20,285 nt of DNA from a virus. The position numbers and the translations under genes are program-made. The stretch spans positions 1 to 20,285 of the IMG/VR virus record IMGVR_UViG_3300031673_000606. One strand, 5' to 3'. The notes below the pieces were generated by a model. The model was not told where the DNA came from and did no database searches. It saw only the letters and a program-made list of their open reading frames with translations. Each line of letters begins with the position of its first letter. Within the stretch, counting starts at the first letter, position 1. Below, one piece after another: positions 5,466 through 13,642 of this stretch.

Positions 5466-6103
5466 CCATCGAAGAAATCAAGGCGTTTCTGAACGAAACA
5501 AAAGACGACGTAGAGACCAAGGCATTTTTGGCAGAGCTTTCACCGGAACAAGTTATCACCGCCGACCAGGTTGGCGAATTTCTGAAAACGGATGACGGTA
5601 AAACTTTAGTGCAGCCGCTGATTGACAAAGCCACGACCAAAGCGGTGCAAACCCGTGATAAAGCACATGAATTGGTTTTGGAAAATGAAGTTAAAAAGCG
5701 TGTAGCTTCCGAGCTGCTGAAACTTAATCCAGAGAAATCGCCGTTGGAAATAAAGGTACAGGAGCTTGAGGAAAATGCCAAGAAGCTGGAAGCTGATCGC
5801 GCACAGGATCAGTTGAAGCGGCAGATAGTAGAAAAGGCAGCGGCCTTGGGAATCAAACCGTTCTTTATTGATGATTATGTCCCGCCTAGTTTGGAAGTTG
5901 GTGAATTGTTCCTCCAGAAGATAAAGAATTTCAATGATGAAATAATTAAAAACAAAACGAATGAATTATTGGCAAACGGTTATAAACCTAATCCTAGCGA
6001 TGACCACAATAAGCAGGGTAAGGTTGATTTGAGTAAATTATCAGAAAATGAAATGATTAAAATGGAAATGGACGGTAAACTAGATGAGCAATTGGAAGAT
6101 TGA
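5462..6103 (+). CDS. Capsid scaffolding protein
   Basis: A 213-residue acidic, helical protein immediately before the major coat gene, the standard place for scaffold. Residues about 85-130 form a charged coiled coil (LENEVKKRVASELLKL, then VQELEENAKKLEADRAQDQL). The C-terminal part ends with an acidic/basic mixed segment (NEMIKMEMDGKLDEQLED). Composition and plan resemble phage scaffolds of the DUF4355/GP20 kind. Its role is to guide coat assembly and then leave or be cleaved; the ClpP-fold protease upstream is the obvious candidate to do this. It starts on the ATGA junction with the AT-hook gene. Codons are GC-richer than in the head genes upstream. Confidence 0.82.
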   Translation: MTIEEIKAFLNETKDDVETKAFLAELSPEQVITADQVGEFLKTDDGKTLVQPLIDKATTKAVQTRDKAHELVLENEVKKRVASELLKLNPEKSPLEIKVQELEENAKKLEADRAQDQLKRQIVEKAAALGIKPFFIDDYVPPSLEVGELFLQKIKNFNDEIIKNKTNELLANGYKPNPSDDHNKQGKVDLSKLSENEMIKMEMDGKLDEQLED

Positions 6104-6121
6104 TAAAAAAGGAGAAAAGGC

Positions 6122-6988
6122 ATGAGTGTAGAACATTTTATCCCTGCTATTTGGTCGTCTAAACTTTTTGTTAGACTTCGCAAGCAGCTGGTGGCCGCCA
6201 CGGTAGTGAATACCGATTATGAAGGTGAAATAACCAATTTTGGTGACAGGGTAAAGATCAATGAGATTGGCCCCATCACCGTATCGGATTATACTAAATT
6301 CGGTACTTTGACGTGGGCGGAACTTTCGTCCGCGCAGAAGGAACTTATTATTGATCAGGCGAAATCGTTCAGCTTCAAAGTTGACGATATCGATACTGCT
6401 CAGGTGCACCCGAAGCTTATGAATGGCGCTATGGATGAAGCTGCTTATGCGGTGGCTGATGAAATCGATCAGTTTATTTTAGGGCTATATGCCCAGGCTG
6501 GTGTCACCAATACCACGTATATGGGTTCCAGCGCAGCGGCAATTTCTGTTTCGTCTGGCAACGTGATTCTGACTTTATCTTATGCTGGACGGTATCTTTC
6601 CGAGAAAAACGTACCGCAGGCCAATCGCTGGATGATCGTTCCGCCTTGGCTGCACCAGAAAATGCTGCTTGCCGAAATTGGCGGCATTTCTGCCACGGCC
6701 GTTCCGAAGGTGTTTGACAACGGTGCTCTGACTGCTGGATTTGTTGGGCAGGCGCTCGGTTTTAATTTCATGGTTTCCAATAACGTTCAGGATTCTGCCA
6801 CTTCCGTTTCCGCCATCCTTGCCGGAAACCGTCAGGCTATTTCCTATGCCGGGCAGATTTCAAAAATAAAGTCCGTTGAGTTACAGGATTCATTTGGCGA
6901 AGGCGTCAAGGGATTATATGTATATGGAGCCAAAGTAGTTCGCCCGAACGCACTGGCCTGCCTCCATTTAACCGAAGTTGCGGGCTGA
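6122..6988 (+). CDS. Major capsid (coat) protein, P22 gp5-like
   Basis: A 288-residue coat protein. The opening (FIPAIWSSKLFVRLRKQLV, then VNTDYEGEI, FGDRVKINEIGPITVSDYT) and the segment FKVDDIDTAQVHPKLMNGAM match the pattern of the P22 coat (gene 5) family, HK97 fold: the N-arm, E-loop and spine helix follow in that order. It is shorter than P22 gp5 (about 430 residues), like many environmental members that lack the inserted I-domain. An optimal ribosome site (AAAAAGGAG) precedes it, as expected for the most abundant product. Composition is near half GC in places (a 60-base sample at 6601 has 34 G/C) against 17 of 60 in a portal sample at 481, a sign of mosaic origin. Confidence 0.9.
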   Translation: MSVEHFIPAIWSSKLFVRLRKQLVAATVVNTDYEGEITNFGDRVKINEIGPITVSDYTKFGTLTWAELSSAQKELIIDQAKSFSFKVDDIDTAQVHPKLMNGAMDEAAYAVADEIDQFILGLYAQAGVTNTTYMGSSAAAISVSSGNVILTLSYAGRYLSEKNVPQANRWMIVPPWLHQKMLLAEIGGISATAVPKVFDNGALTAGFVGQALGFNFMVSNNVQDSATSVSAILAGNRQAISYAGQISKIKSVELQDSFGEGVKGLYVYGAKVVRPNALACLHLTEVAG

Positions 6989-7003
6989 TGAAAGGAGCAT
7001 GAA

Positions 7004-7393
7004 ATGGGAAGCATGACTGTCAATCCGGTTACGCCGTTATATACCGGCGCATCCATTACCCGCACTGACACGGGTGGTTCAACCTCGACTATCATTATAG
7101 ACCATACCACGGCGCAGTCCGCGCTTGATTCGTCTAAACTGGTGGTTGTTTTTGAAAATTATTCTTCTACTGCTTCGTTTATTGCCACGCTCAATGCTGG
7201 TGATAATTTCTCTGAAATAAATCAGGGCGATGCAGCTGCACTTACTATTGCCACGGCTGGTACGGCGGGATTCCATCGTGTGTTCGGTGGTGTATCGTTC
7301 GAGTCTGCCAGGTTCCTGGATTCCGATGAACAGTTTGAGTTTACCATTACTACGGCGGCCACGTGCTATGTTACCGCCTTTATGCTGCCATGA
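7004..7393 (+). CDS. Candidate capsid decoration / head structural protein
   Basis: A 129-residue protein rich in Thr, Ser, Ala and beta-branched residues, with no lysine, no membrane segment and no signal peptide: the make-up of a beta-sandwich structural protein. It directly follows the coat gene with a good ribosome site (AAAGGAG) and precedes a terminator, so it belongs to the scaffold-coat transcript. Decoration or head-fibre proteins usually occupy this slot. I recognise no exact family, so the role is positional inference. Confidence 0.65.
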   Translation: MGSMTVNPVTPLYTGASITRTDTGGSTSTIIIDHTTAQSALDSSKLVVVFENYSSTASFIATLNAGDNFSEINQGDAAALTIATAGTAGFHRVFGGVSFESARFLDSDEQFEFTITTAATCYVTAFMLP

Positions 7394-7400
7394 TCTAAGT

Positions 7401-7457
7401 ACAAGGAAGGAATGGAAAATGAAACTATTTAAAAATAAATCATTCCTTCCTTGTTTT
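7401..7457 (+). terminator. Rho-independent terminator after the capsid genes
   Basis: A perfect 14-bp inverted repeat: ACAAGGAAGGAATG (7401-7414) and CATTCCTTCCTTGT (7441-7454), 26-nt AT-rich loop, followed by TTTT and an AT-rich stretch. It begins 8 bases after the stop of the decoration candidate. It would limit read-through from the highly expressed coat genes to the connector genes. Its loop is long for a terminator and holds a ribosome site-plus-ATG, see the mini-ORF. Confidence 0.75.
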
Positions 7458-7478
7458 ATATTGCGGAGGCATGTATGA
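7419..7478 (+). CDS. Mini-ORF inside the terminator loop, possible leader peptide
   Basis: ATG at 7419 in the hairpin loop, 19 codons (MKLFKNKSFLPCFILRRHV), TGA at 7476-7478 overlapping the next start (ATGA). The upstream arm of the hairpin (AAGGAAGG) doubles as its ribosome site, and its codons cover the whole downstream arm 7441-7454. A ribosome on it would open the terminator stem and deliver ribosomes to the connector gene. This could be a translation-controlled switch, or a chance ORF; length alone gives no proof. Confidence 0.35.
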   Translation: MKLFKNKSFLPCFILRRHV

Positions 7479-8050
7479 TACTGTCGGCAACCGAATGTAC
7501 AATCTATTCCAATATAAGCGCTTCTGCCGCAACAATAATAAGTAAAAATCTGATCCCGGTCGTGCAAGCACGAATCACCATGATGCTGAATAATTATTTT
7601 CTTACTGATCTGGACGTTACCGATACGATGACTTTCAATGCAACGGCCAGAACAATCATTGCTGAAGGGAATCCTTTCACAGATAAAAACTTCACGGCTT
7701 CGGATGATATTTATGTTTTCAATTCTTATCGCAATGATGGGTATTATACTATCGATTCCGTTTCGGATAAAACGTTGACATTGATAGCAGGTTCGGTTGT
7801 AAAAGATGAATTGTCTTCCAGGACAATAATAATATCGGTAGTAAATTGGCCGTTGGATGTAAAAGTTGCGGCTGCCAAGATGTGTGCATTTGATTATGAT
7901 ATTAGAGATAAAGTTGCAACTAATTTAAAATCAAGATCACTTGGGCCATTATCGGAATCGTATACCGATGGTGAAAAAGATGATTATGGCTATCCTAAAA
8001 AACTTACAAATGTTCTTATGGATAATTATTTTATAGGGCGGGTATACTGA
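7475..8050 (+). CDS. Head-tail connector (adaptor) protein
   Basis: A 191-residue protein when started at the ATG 7475, which has GGAGG (7465-7469) five bases upstream; an in-frame TTG at 7451 lies within the terminator T-run and is unlikely. The N-terminal half is beta-rich with a helix (VVQARITMMLNNYF) and the C-terminal half helical (LDVKVAAAKMCAFDYDIRDKVA), followed by LGPLSESY. This helix-plus-loop plan in front of a head-closure gene fits gp15/gp6-type adaptors that dock under the portal ring. Stop and next ATG overlap. Assigned by order and fold-like pattern. Confidence 0.68.
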   Translation: MILSATECTIYSNISASAATIISKNLIPVVQARITMMLNNYFLTDLDVTDTMTFNATARTIIAEGNPFTDKNFTASDDIYVFNSYRNDGYYTIDSVSDKTLTLIAGSVVKDELSSRTIIISVVNWPLDVKVAAAKMCAFDYDIRDKVATNLKSRSLGPLSESYTDGEKDDYGYPKKLTNVLMDNYFIGRVY

Positions 8051-8382
8051 TGCTTGAAGATTTTCTGACCCTTGTGGGTTCGGTGGTCACGGTAATACGC
8101 AAAACTGAAACGCCCGATGGGATGGGCGGCGTTTCTACAACCACAGTGATAACTGGTTTACCGAAAGCATCAATTTGGAGTCCGAGTCAAAGCCGTTCCT
8201 ATATATCAAATAAAATGGCAGAAGTTTCCAGTCATATATTGGTGACCATTCCTTCTTATTATTCTTTCAATACAAATGATAGTCAAGTGGCATTTGATTC
8301 TGAAACATATACGATAACTGGTTTTGACGACGTGATGAATTTGAATGAAATAATGGTAGTTGGATTGGATAAAATATTATGA
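8050..8382 (+). CDS. Head closure (stopper) / head-tail joining protein
   Basis: A 110-residue small beta-barrel-type protein: VVTVIRKTETPDGMGGVSTT, VSSHILVTIPSYYSF, and DSETYTITGFDDVMN. The charged strand, then D-G-x-G-G loop and the late Y-x-I-x-G strand are typical of the SPP1 gp16 / phage head-tail joining family (PF05521). It plugs the connector after packaging. Position between adaptor and tail completion gene supports this. Overlaps its neighbours at both ends by one to four bases. Confidence 0.8.
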   Translation: MLEDFLTLVGSVVTVIRKTETPDGMGGVSTTTVITGLPKASIWSPSQSRSYISNKMAEVSSHILVTIPSYYSFNTNDSQVAFDSETYTITGFDDVMNLNEIMVVGLDKIL

Positions 8383-8837
8383 GCGCTAAACCGGGTGTAA
8401 CCATACAGAGTCAATGGCACGGAAAAGAAATTTCCATCATGGGTAGAAAAGCCACTGGGATGACTTCATTTGAATTAGGGCTTATTGTAGAAGGCGAAGC
8501 AAAATTATTATCGGCAGTCAATTATGGTTATTTGGCGGCAAGCTTCCATACGCAAGCATTTGATAAAGGTTCGGAATTGGAAAGCCCTGGAAAATATGCA
8601 AAAGAAACTCCTCCAGCTAACCATGATGTTAGTACATTCAGAAAAATAAAAGCGCCAACCGATCCTAATCAAGTATTGGTTGGTTCAGCAGTCGATTATG
8701 CGCCGCACGTGGAGTTTGGAACTATAAAATCAAATGCGCAGCCGTCACTTAGGCCAGCATTGGATTTGGCGAAAGGAAAAAAACTGACTGTATTGGAAAA
8801 GAATGGCAGAATGGTTTTCAAGGAGTATTTGAAATGA
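8379..8837 (+). CDS. Tail completion / neck protein, HK97 gp10-like
   Basis: A 152-residue protein. The C-terminal signature YAPHVEFGTIKSNAQPSLRP, with ALDLAKGK after it, matches the HK97 gp10-like family (the Y-A-x-x-V-E-F-G-T ... P-x-L-R-P-A pattern), proteins at the head-tail interface that complete the tail. The N-terminal half contains an helix-forming segment (FELGLIVEGEAKLLSAV). ATGA overlaps with both neighbours show tight coupling. Confidence 0.82.
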   Translation: MSAKPGVTIQSQWHGKEISIMGRKATGMTSFELGLIVEGEAKLLSAVNYGYLAASFHTQAFDKGSELESPGKYAKETPPANHDVSTFRKIKAPTDPNQVLVGSAVDYAPHVEFGTIKSNAQPSLRPALDLAKGKKLTVLEKNGRMVFKEYLK

Positions 8838-9235
8838 CCCCGGCACAAATGGTTGGTTGGTCATTGAATCAAGCCACGGCAATTACTGCGATAGTGAGTA
8901 CCAGGATATATCACGGGAAGCGCCCGGATGCTTCCATAACGCCATGTATAAATTATTTTGAGATGACTACAAAAAGAAAAAATGGATTTGAGAGTGCAAC
9001 ATATAGTTTCAATTGCCGGGCAAGCACGGTTGGTACGGCGATACAAATAGCGCGATTGGTTGATGATTTATTTAATGGTACATCAGGTACTGGTATTTAT
9101 GGTTCCATGAATGGATTTGAAATCAGTCGTGCCAGTGAAGTACAAATGCAAAGTGCTATTTATGAGACGACGGAAAATATTTGGAATGCCCCTGTGGATA
9201 TTTTATTTATATATCCAATGTCATCAGTAAGTTAA
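8834..9235 (+). CDS. Tail terminator protein, DUF3168-like
   Basis: A 133-residue protein: an early helix, TRIYHGKRPDASITPCINYF, KNGFESATYSFNCRA, and a helix AIQIARLVDDLF followed by strand-forming sequence ending VDILFIYP. This order (helix, 'P ... pcI.y', strand, long helix, strands) is the plan of tail terminators such as lambda gpU/SPP1 gp17 and DUF3168 proteins, which cap the tail tube at its head end. Position before the tube gene fits. Confidence 0.72.
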   Translation: MTPAQMVGWSLNQATAITAIVSTRIYHGKRPDASITPCINYFEMTTKRKNGFESATYSFNCRASTVGTAIQIARLVDDLFNGTSGTGIYGSMNGFEISRASEVQMQSAIYETTENIWNAPVDILFIYPMSSVS

Positions 9236-9247
9236 AAGGAGAATGAA

Positions 9248-9793
9248 ATGCCTATTTATCAGAATTCAAGCGTAACCGATGCTAAAATAGAAATCGGAAA
9301 CTACGCGATGTATGTGGCTTCTGCCGCAGGTACTACAGTGGGGGGTGCTTGGGTAAATCTGGGTGCCGGTATGGTTACGGATTTTGCTTATGCAGCCGAT
9401 CCATATACTTCTCAGTCTGGAAACTCAGTTGATCCTATCCAGGGTATTGCCAAAGAAACAGTGACACTGGGAATGGATTTGATTGAGTATGATGGTTCAT
9501 CGTTCTCGATTTTATCCGGGGGTGCTTTGGTTGGAACTTCCGGCTCGTTGGTAGTTGGCGGCCAGACCAATGTCGTGACAGGACGCGGAATAAAATTGGT
9601 GAATACTAGGAAATTAGCTACTGGTTCTACTCAGACCACCACGTATGTTATTGAGAATGCTTTCATGAATGGTGGATTTAGCATGACTCCCAAATCGGAT
9701 AATGATACTGATCCAATGAACGTCTATAAATTCAGTTTACTTTGCAAGCAGTACGCAACTGCACAGACGATCTTCACAAAGACGGTGGCTTAA
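9248..9793 (+). CDS. Major tail tube protein
   Basis: A 181-residue Gly/Thr/Ser-rich beta protein. GAGMVTDFAYAADPYTSQSG and ETVTLGMDLIEYDGSSFSIL fit a tube monomer: strands, a long loop and a helix. It has a strong ribosome site (AAAAGGAG) and sits between the terminator and the frameshifted chaperone pair, which is where tube genes sit in siphophages. It would polymerise around the tape measure. Confidence 0.8.
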   Translation: MPIYQNSSVTDAKIEIGNYAMYVASAAGTTVGGAWVNLGAGMVTDFAYAADPYTSQSGNSVDPIQGIAKETVTLGMDLIEYDGSSFSILSGGALVGTSGSLVVGGQTNVVTGRGIKLVNTRKLATGSTQTTTYVIENAFMNGGFSMTPKSDNDTDPMNVYKFSLLCKQYATAQTIFTKTVA

Positions 9794-9796
9794 ATC

Positions 9797-10207
9797 ATGG
9801 AAGTAATTGACCTGGATGTTCTGCGTTTACCACCAAAAATGATCCGCTTGGGGAATAAGGAAATTGACGTTTCCTTTATTCCCTGCGGAATTACATTCAA
9901 GATAGATACATTGATTGCGGAATTGAATAAATATTCTTTGGATGAATTGAAATTTGATGAAAAAGAATTGTTGCTCAGTAATGAGGAACAATCGAAGATA
10001 AGGGGCGAGCGTTCTGCCAAAATAAAATCTGCTTTTGAATTGTCGCTCGAATTATGTGCTACGTTTTGTGAATATAAATACCCGGAAATGAATGTAGATT
10101 GGTTTAAAAATAATTCCGATGCCATTCAGATTCAGGCTTTTACTTCAGCGATTAAAACCGCATTGGCACATTCTTACAGTGGAGTCACAAAAGATTTAAA
10201 AAACTGA
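9797..10207 (+). CDS. Tail assembly chaperone, short form (gpG-like)
   Basis: A 136-residue acidic helical protein ending ...GVTKDLKN at TGA 10205-10207. In siphophages the gene between tube and tape measure codes for a chaperone made in two forms; this is the short form. The codons GAT TTA AAA AAC just before the stop contain T-TTA-AAA and A-AAA-AAC, both canonical -1 slippery heptamers. The start ATG has only a weak ribosome site (GGTGG region) close to the previous stop. Confidence 0.82.
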   Translation: MEVIDLDVLRLPPKMIRLGNKEIDVSFIPCGITFKIDTLIAELNKYSLDELKFDEKELLLSNEEQSKIRGERSAKIKSAFELSLELCATFCEYKYPEMNVDWFKNNSDAIQIQAFTSAIKTALAHSYSGVTKDLKN

Positions 10208-10506
10208 ATGGCGGCCAGGCCAAAGAAAGCCCAATTCAGCTTGGCCGCTTGTTTGTGATGATGGCATTGATGTATCCTTGGGCGACGAAAGAGTATTTAT
10301 TGTGGGAAATGACTATTGGGCAGATATTATATTATCATAATATGGGTTTGGAAATTAAATATGGCATAAAAAGTGAATCTGCTTCTGATGGTTTATTAAA
10401 TAAAGATGTGGATGAATTAAGGAAAATCCGCGATGAAGTAAATGAAATATTTGAAGCTGAGAAAATAGCCAAAGAAGAATTGCAAAGAAAGTATGGAGAT
10501 ATCTAA
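9797..10506 (+). CDS. Tail assembly chaperone, frameshifted long form (gpGT-like)
   Basis: After a -1 slip at 10195-10204 the reading continues as LNGGQAKESPIQLGRLFVMM and on through MYPWATKEYLLWEM to the TAA before 10507, with no stop in between. The joined product is about 236 residues. The T-domain has the aromatic W-x-x-x-E-Y/L-W cluster usual in such extensions, which bind the tail tube protein, while the G-domain binds the tape measure. The domain has no convincing start of its own (only TTG 10249 inside a stem-loop), so it is made only by frameshift. The ratio of short to long form is set by slip efficiency. Confidence 0.85.
10195..10248 (+). promoter_or_regulatory. Programmed -1 ribosomal frameshift site
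   Basis: Two overlapping heptamers in the correct phase: T-TTA-AAA (10195-10201) and A-AAA-AAC (10198-10204), the stop codon directly after. Six bases later a 7-bp perfect stem GCGGCCA (10211-10217) / TGGCCGC (10242-10248) can form, as in known stimulators. The downstream frame is open from here to 10506. Confidence 0.85.
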
Positions 10507-12857
10507 TGGCAGATTTAGGGGACATGGTCGTCAGGATAGTTGGCGATACTACGCAATTAGACTCCGCACTTACTAAATCGGAACAGCAAACTGCCAAGTA
10601 CGGTAAATCATTATCGTTATTTGTAACAGCTCCATTGCTCGCCATGGGAGTGGCTGCTGTAAAATCTGCCGCGCAAATGGAAATGTTGGAAGCATCATTT
10701 AGTACGATGCTTGGCAGCGCGGAAAAAGCTTCCATGTTAATGGCCGATTTAAAAAAGATGGCGGCAGTCACGCCATTTGAAACTACCGATCTGGCACAAG
10801 CATCAAAAACATTATTACAATTCGGCATAGCTGGTGAAAAGATAATCCCTACATTGTCCATGCTTGGTGATGCTTCTGGTGGTAACTCTGCTAAAATGTC
10901 ATCAATGGCATTAGTATTTGGTCAAGTTTCGTCAATGGGAAAATTGATGGGACAAGATTTACTCCAGTTGATAAATGCCGGATTCAACCCCCTCCAGGAA
11001 ATTGCGCGTACTACCGGCAAGAGCATGGCTTATCTAAAAGATGAAATGTCCAAAGGCAGAATATCTGCTGACATGGTTGCCGACGCATTTAAAACGGCCA
11101 CTTCAGCTGGCGGAAAATTTTATAAAGGAATGGACACCGCCAGTAAAACGTTGGAAGGTTTATTGTCAACATTGGCTGATGATACTGGGGCATTGGCAAG
11201 GTCATTTGTAGATGATTTGATGCCAGCCATAAAAAATACTGTAAAAGAAATAAGCAAAATATTACAGAGTATCACGGCTTTGGATAAAGGTACAAAAGAA
11301 AATATATTGATAGTTGGCGCTTTCGCGGCTGCGCTAGGTCCAGTTTTAATGGCGGTAAATGCCGCGCAAAAAGCTATACTGGCTTTGAATGCTGGAATGG
11401 CTTTGAATCCAGCCGTTGCCGTTACTGTAGCTATTGTTGCTCTTGCGGCTGGTATGGCTGTATTGGTAAATAATATAAAAAACGCACAAAAAGAACAAGA
11501 GCAGCTGAATAAAGTAATGTCCGGCGGCACTACCGGAAAATTGGAAAATGATTACGCATTGGTTCAGAAACGAATAGAAACTATAAATGCATTGATCGGT
11601 TCCTCTACAGGATTGATAGAGGGTGAAAATGATGAATTGGAAGCTGAACTGGCTTTATTATATGCTTCTAGGGATAAATTAGCAGAAAAAAATAGACTTC
11701 AAGTAATGAATTTACTTGAACAAGAAGATATGAATACCGCGCTGACCGTAGAAACATTATCGCAAGAAGAAATTACCAAAGCGTTGGAAGCCCGTGCCAG
11801 GATCGAAGATAAATATAAATCTGCTCGCTCGGATGTATTAGGAATTCTTGAAGATGAAAAAACCGAGTATCAAAAAATAGCCGATACAATAGCCAAGTTG
11901 GAAGCATCACCATGGGCCAAAGGCAAATTGGAAGATGATAGATTAAAAGCAATAGAAGTATTGCGTGCAAGGCAAGCAACAATAATTGAAGAGGAAATAG
12001 CTGCGACTCAAAAAACCGAAGATGAAAAAGCAAAAATACGTGCCGATGCATATGGCGACTGGATAATTTCAAATGCCGCAGCGTTGGATGAAATAAATGA
12101 AAATCTGGATAAATCGACTATAAATTGGGATGCTTATTTCAGCAATATAACTGATTTGGCTTTTGGGTTGGTTTCTTCTTTACAAGATTTAATGCAACAA
12201 GCGACCGCAAATGAATTAGCTGAAATTGATCAACGTTTGCAAGCTGAATTGGAAGCTGCTGGTTTGGCTGAAGATACTACACTGGAATCACTTCAAAAAC
12301 AATTGGATGCTGCCATACTTGCAGGAGATACAGAACGCGCGGCAGAATTGGCAAATGAAATTGAAAAAGAAACAATAAAAGAAAAATATGCTAAGATGGC
12401 TGCTGAAGTTGAATATAAAAATGCGCTTGCTCAATGGAAAGTAAATTTGGCCATGGCAGTAGCTTCAGGTGCGCGAGCTGTAATAGAAACTTTCAAGAAT
12501 TCTGGTGGTTGGCCGTGGGGTGTCATTCCTGCCGGTATCATGGGTGGCATTTCTGCTGCGCAAGTATCGTTGATAAATAAAAGCAAGCCGTCATTGGCAT
12601 TGGCCGAGGGCGGAATAATAATGCCTACGCCTGGTGGCACGGATGTAACTGCGGCAGAAGCCGGACAACCGGAAGTATTTTTCCCTTTGGATAAATTGGA
12701 ACAGTTCATTTCAAAAATGCCAAGTGGAAATTTAGGCACTGCCAATAGTGATATGATAAATTTGGTGGTACAAATTGATTCTATGCCTATACTGAAAAAG
12801 ATATTCCCGGCTACGAAAAATAAGCAGGTATTGATAAGTCAGGGAGCCGTGATATGA
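10506..12857 (+). CDS. Tail tape measure protein
   Basis: A 783-residue protein, the longest in the window. Residues about 40-210 match the tape measure N-terminal domain pattern (FSTMLGSAEKASMLMADLKK, TPFETTDLAQASKTLLQFG, LMGQDLLQLINAGFNPLQEI). A hydrophobic, Ala-rich region follows (about 265-320; ILIVGAFAAALGPVLMAV). Residues about 370-660 are helical and charged. Near residue 700 there is AEGGIIMPTPGGTDVTAAEA and then QPEVFFPL, the conserved C-terminal tape measure motif. It fixes tail length and leaves with the DNA; at about 0.15 nm per residue, the usual rule, the tail would be near 115-120 nm. It overlaps both neighbours. Confidence 0.92.
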   Translation: MADLGDMVVRIVGDTTQLDSALTKSEQQTAKYGKSLSLFVTAPLLAMGVAAVKSAAQMEMLEASFSTMLGSAEKASMLMADLKKMAAVTPFETTDLAQASKTLLQFGIAGEKIIPTLSMLGDASGGNSAKMSSMALVFGQVSSMGKLMGQDLLQLINAGFNPLQEIARTTGKSMAYLKDEMSKGRISADMVADAFKTATSAGGKFYKGMDTASKTLEGLLSTLADDTGALARSFVDDLMPAIKNTVKEISKILQSITALDKGTKENILIVGAFAAALGPVLMAVNAAQKAILALNAGMALNPAVAVTVAIVALAAGMAVLVNNIKNAQKEQEQLNKVMSGGTTGKLENDYALVQKRIETINALIGSSTGLIEGENDELEAELALLYASRDKLAEKNRLQVMNLLEQEDMNTALTVETLSQEEITKALEARARIEDKYKSARSDVLGILEDEKTEYQKIADTIAKLEASPWAKGKLEDDRLKAIEVLRARQATIIEEEIAATQKTEDEKAKIRADAYGDWIISNAAALDEINENLDKSTINWDAYFSNITDLAFGLVSSLQDLMQQATANELAEIDQRLQAELEAAGLAEDTTLESLQKQLDAAILAGDTERAAELANEIEKETIKEKYAKMAAEVEYKNALAQWKVNLAMAVASGARAVIETFKNSGGWPWGVIPAGIMGGISAAQVSLINKSKPSLALAEGGIIMPTPGGTDVTAAEAGQPEVFFPLDKLEQFISKMPSGNLGTANSDMINLVVQIDSMPILKKIFPATKNKQVLISQGAVI

Positions 12858-13600
12858 GAATAGCCTATGATAATTATATTGATACGGCTTCGGCTTTAAC
12901 CGCTTTGACGGAAACTGCCGGATATGCCGTGACAAATGTGCAGGAACAGCGGTTAAGCCAAATATATAAAAGCACTTCGGCGAGCGCGCAAACAATTACA
13001 ATAGATTTAGGCTCGGCAAAAAGCATAAATACAATCGCATTGATGAATCATAATTTCACCACCTCTGCCAGTGTGATAATGTCTATGAATTCCAGTGACA
13101 GTTGGCCAGGTGCTACCAGCCAAACAATAACGTACAATTCCGGTATGATGCTTAAATTCTTTACAGCGGAAACATATCAATTCCTTCAATTCCAAATTGA
13201 TGATCCTACCAATACTGATGGATTTATTTCCATTGGGCGTTTATGGGCAGGCGAATATATTTCCATAGATCCATCCAGTTTGATTGATTTTACCGTAAGC
13301 AAACGCAGATCGGATAATGTTGCTCATGGAAGATATCGGCAGAAATTTGCTTCAGAAGGTATTGGGTGGCGGGAATTCAAATTGGATTTCCCCCCCAGTA
13401 ACGAAACGATGGTAGAAAAAATAAATACTTTATATGATACTGTGGGAAATCACTCATCATTTATTTTCTGTAATTTTGATACTATACGTGATTATGTTTT
13501 GGTGGAACCTTGCTACGTTTCAATTGACAATGAACTGGAATTCAACCATAAAGAAAATATGAAGTTTGTGTATACGTTAATGCTTTCGGAGGAAAAATGA
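12854..13600 (+). CDS. Distal tail protein candidate with galactose-binding-like N-half
   Basis: A 248-residue protein directly after the tape measure, the Dit position. The N-half (SAQTITIDLGSAKSINTIAL, MNHNFTTSASVIMSMNSSDS) has the strand pattern of a discoidin / carbohydrate-binding sandwich: 'I-x-I-D-L-G-x-x-x-x-I-x-x-I-x-L'. The C-half (PPSNETMVEKINTLYDTVG, SSFIFCNFDTIRDYVLVEPC) looks like a tail-tip domain. It probably builds the ring at the tail end and may touch host sugars. ATGA overlap with the tape measure. Name is by order and pattern. Confidence 0.62.
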   Translation: MRIAYDNYIDTASALTALTETAGYAVTNVQEQRLSQIYKSTSASAQTITIDLGSAKSINTIALMNHNFTTSASVIMSMNSSDSWPGATSQTITYNSGMMLKFFTAETYQFLQFQIDDPTNTDGFISIGRLWAGEYISIDPSSLIDFTVSKRRSDNVAHGRYRQKFASEGIGWREFKLDFPPSNETMVEKINTLYDTVGNHSSFIFCNFDTIRDYVLVEPCYVSIDNELEFNHKENMKFVYTLMLSEEK

Positions 13601-13641
13601 TTTATATTTATATAGCTGATAAACTAACTGGAGGCAAATAA
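13597..13641 (+). CDS. 14-codon coupling mini-ORF
   Basis: ATG 13597 overlaps the previous stop (ATGA), with GGAGG four bases upstream. It encodes MIYIYIADKLTGGK and ends at TAA 13639-13641. Its codons for T-G-G carry the GGAGG that serves the next gene. It may simply couple translation across the gap; alternatively its frame was once joined to the next gene by one base (the +1 frame continues KIPFNQIATS). Unknown whether the peptide matters. Confidence 0.35.
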   Translation: MIYIYIADKLTGGK

Positions 13642-13642
13642 A

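Noticed and set aside
5380-5595. Plus-strand ORF of 71 codons across the AT-hook/scaffold junction
   Set aside because: It overlaps two well-supported genes in another frame, has an Arg/Gly-rich shadow composition and no own ribosome site.
10208-10258. ATG directly after the chaperone stop (MAARPKKAQF...)
   Set aside because: Only 16 codons, lies in the frameshift stimulator stem and competes with the open -1 frame; no ribosome site.
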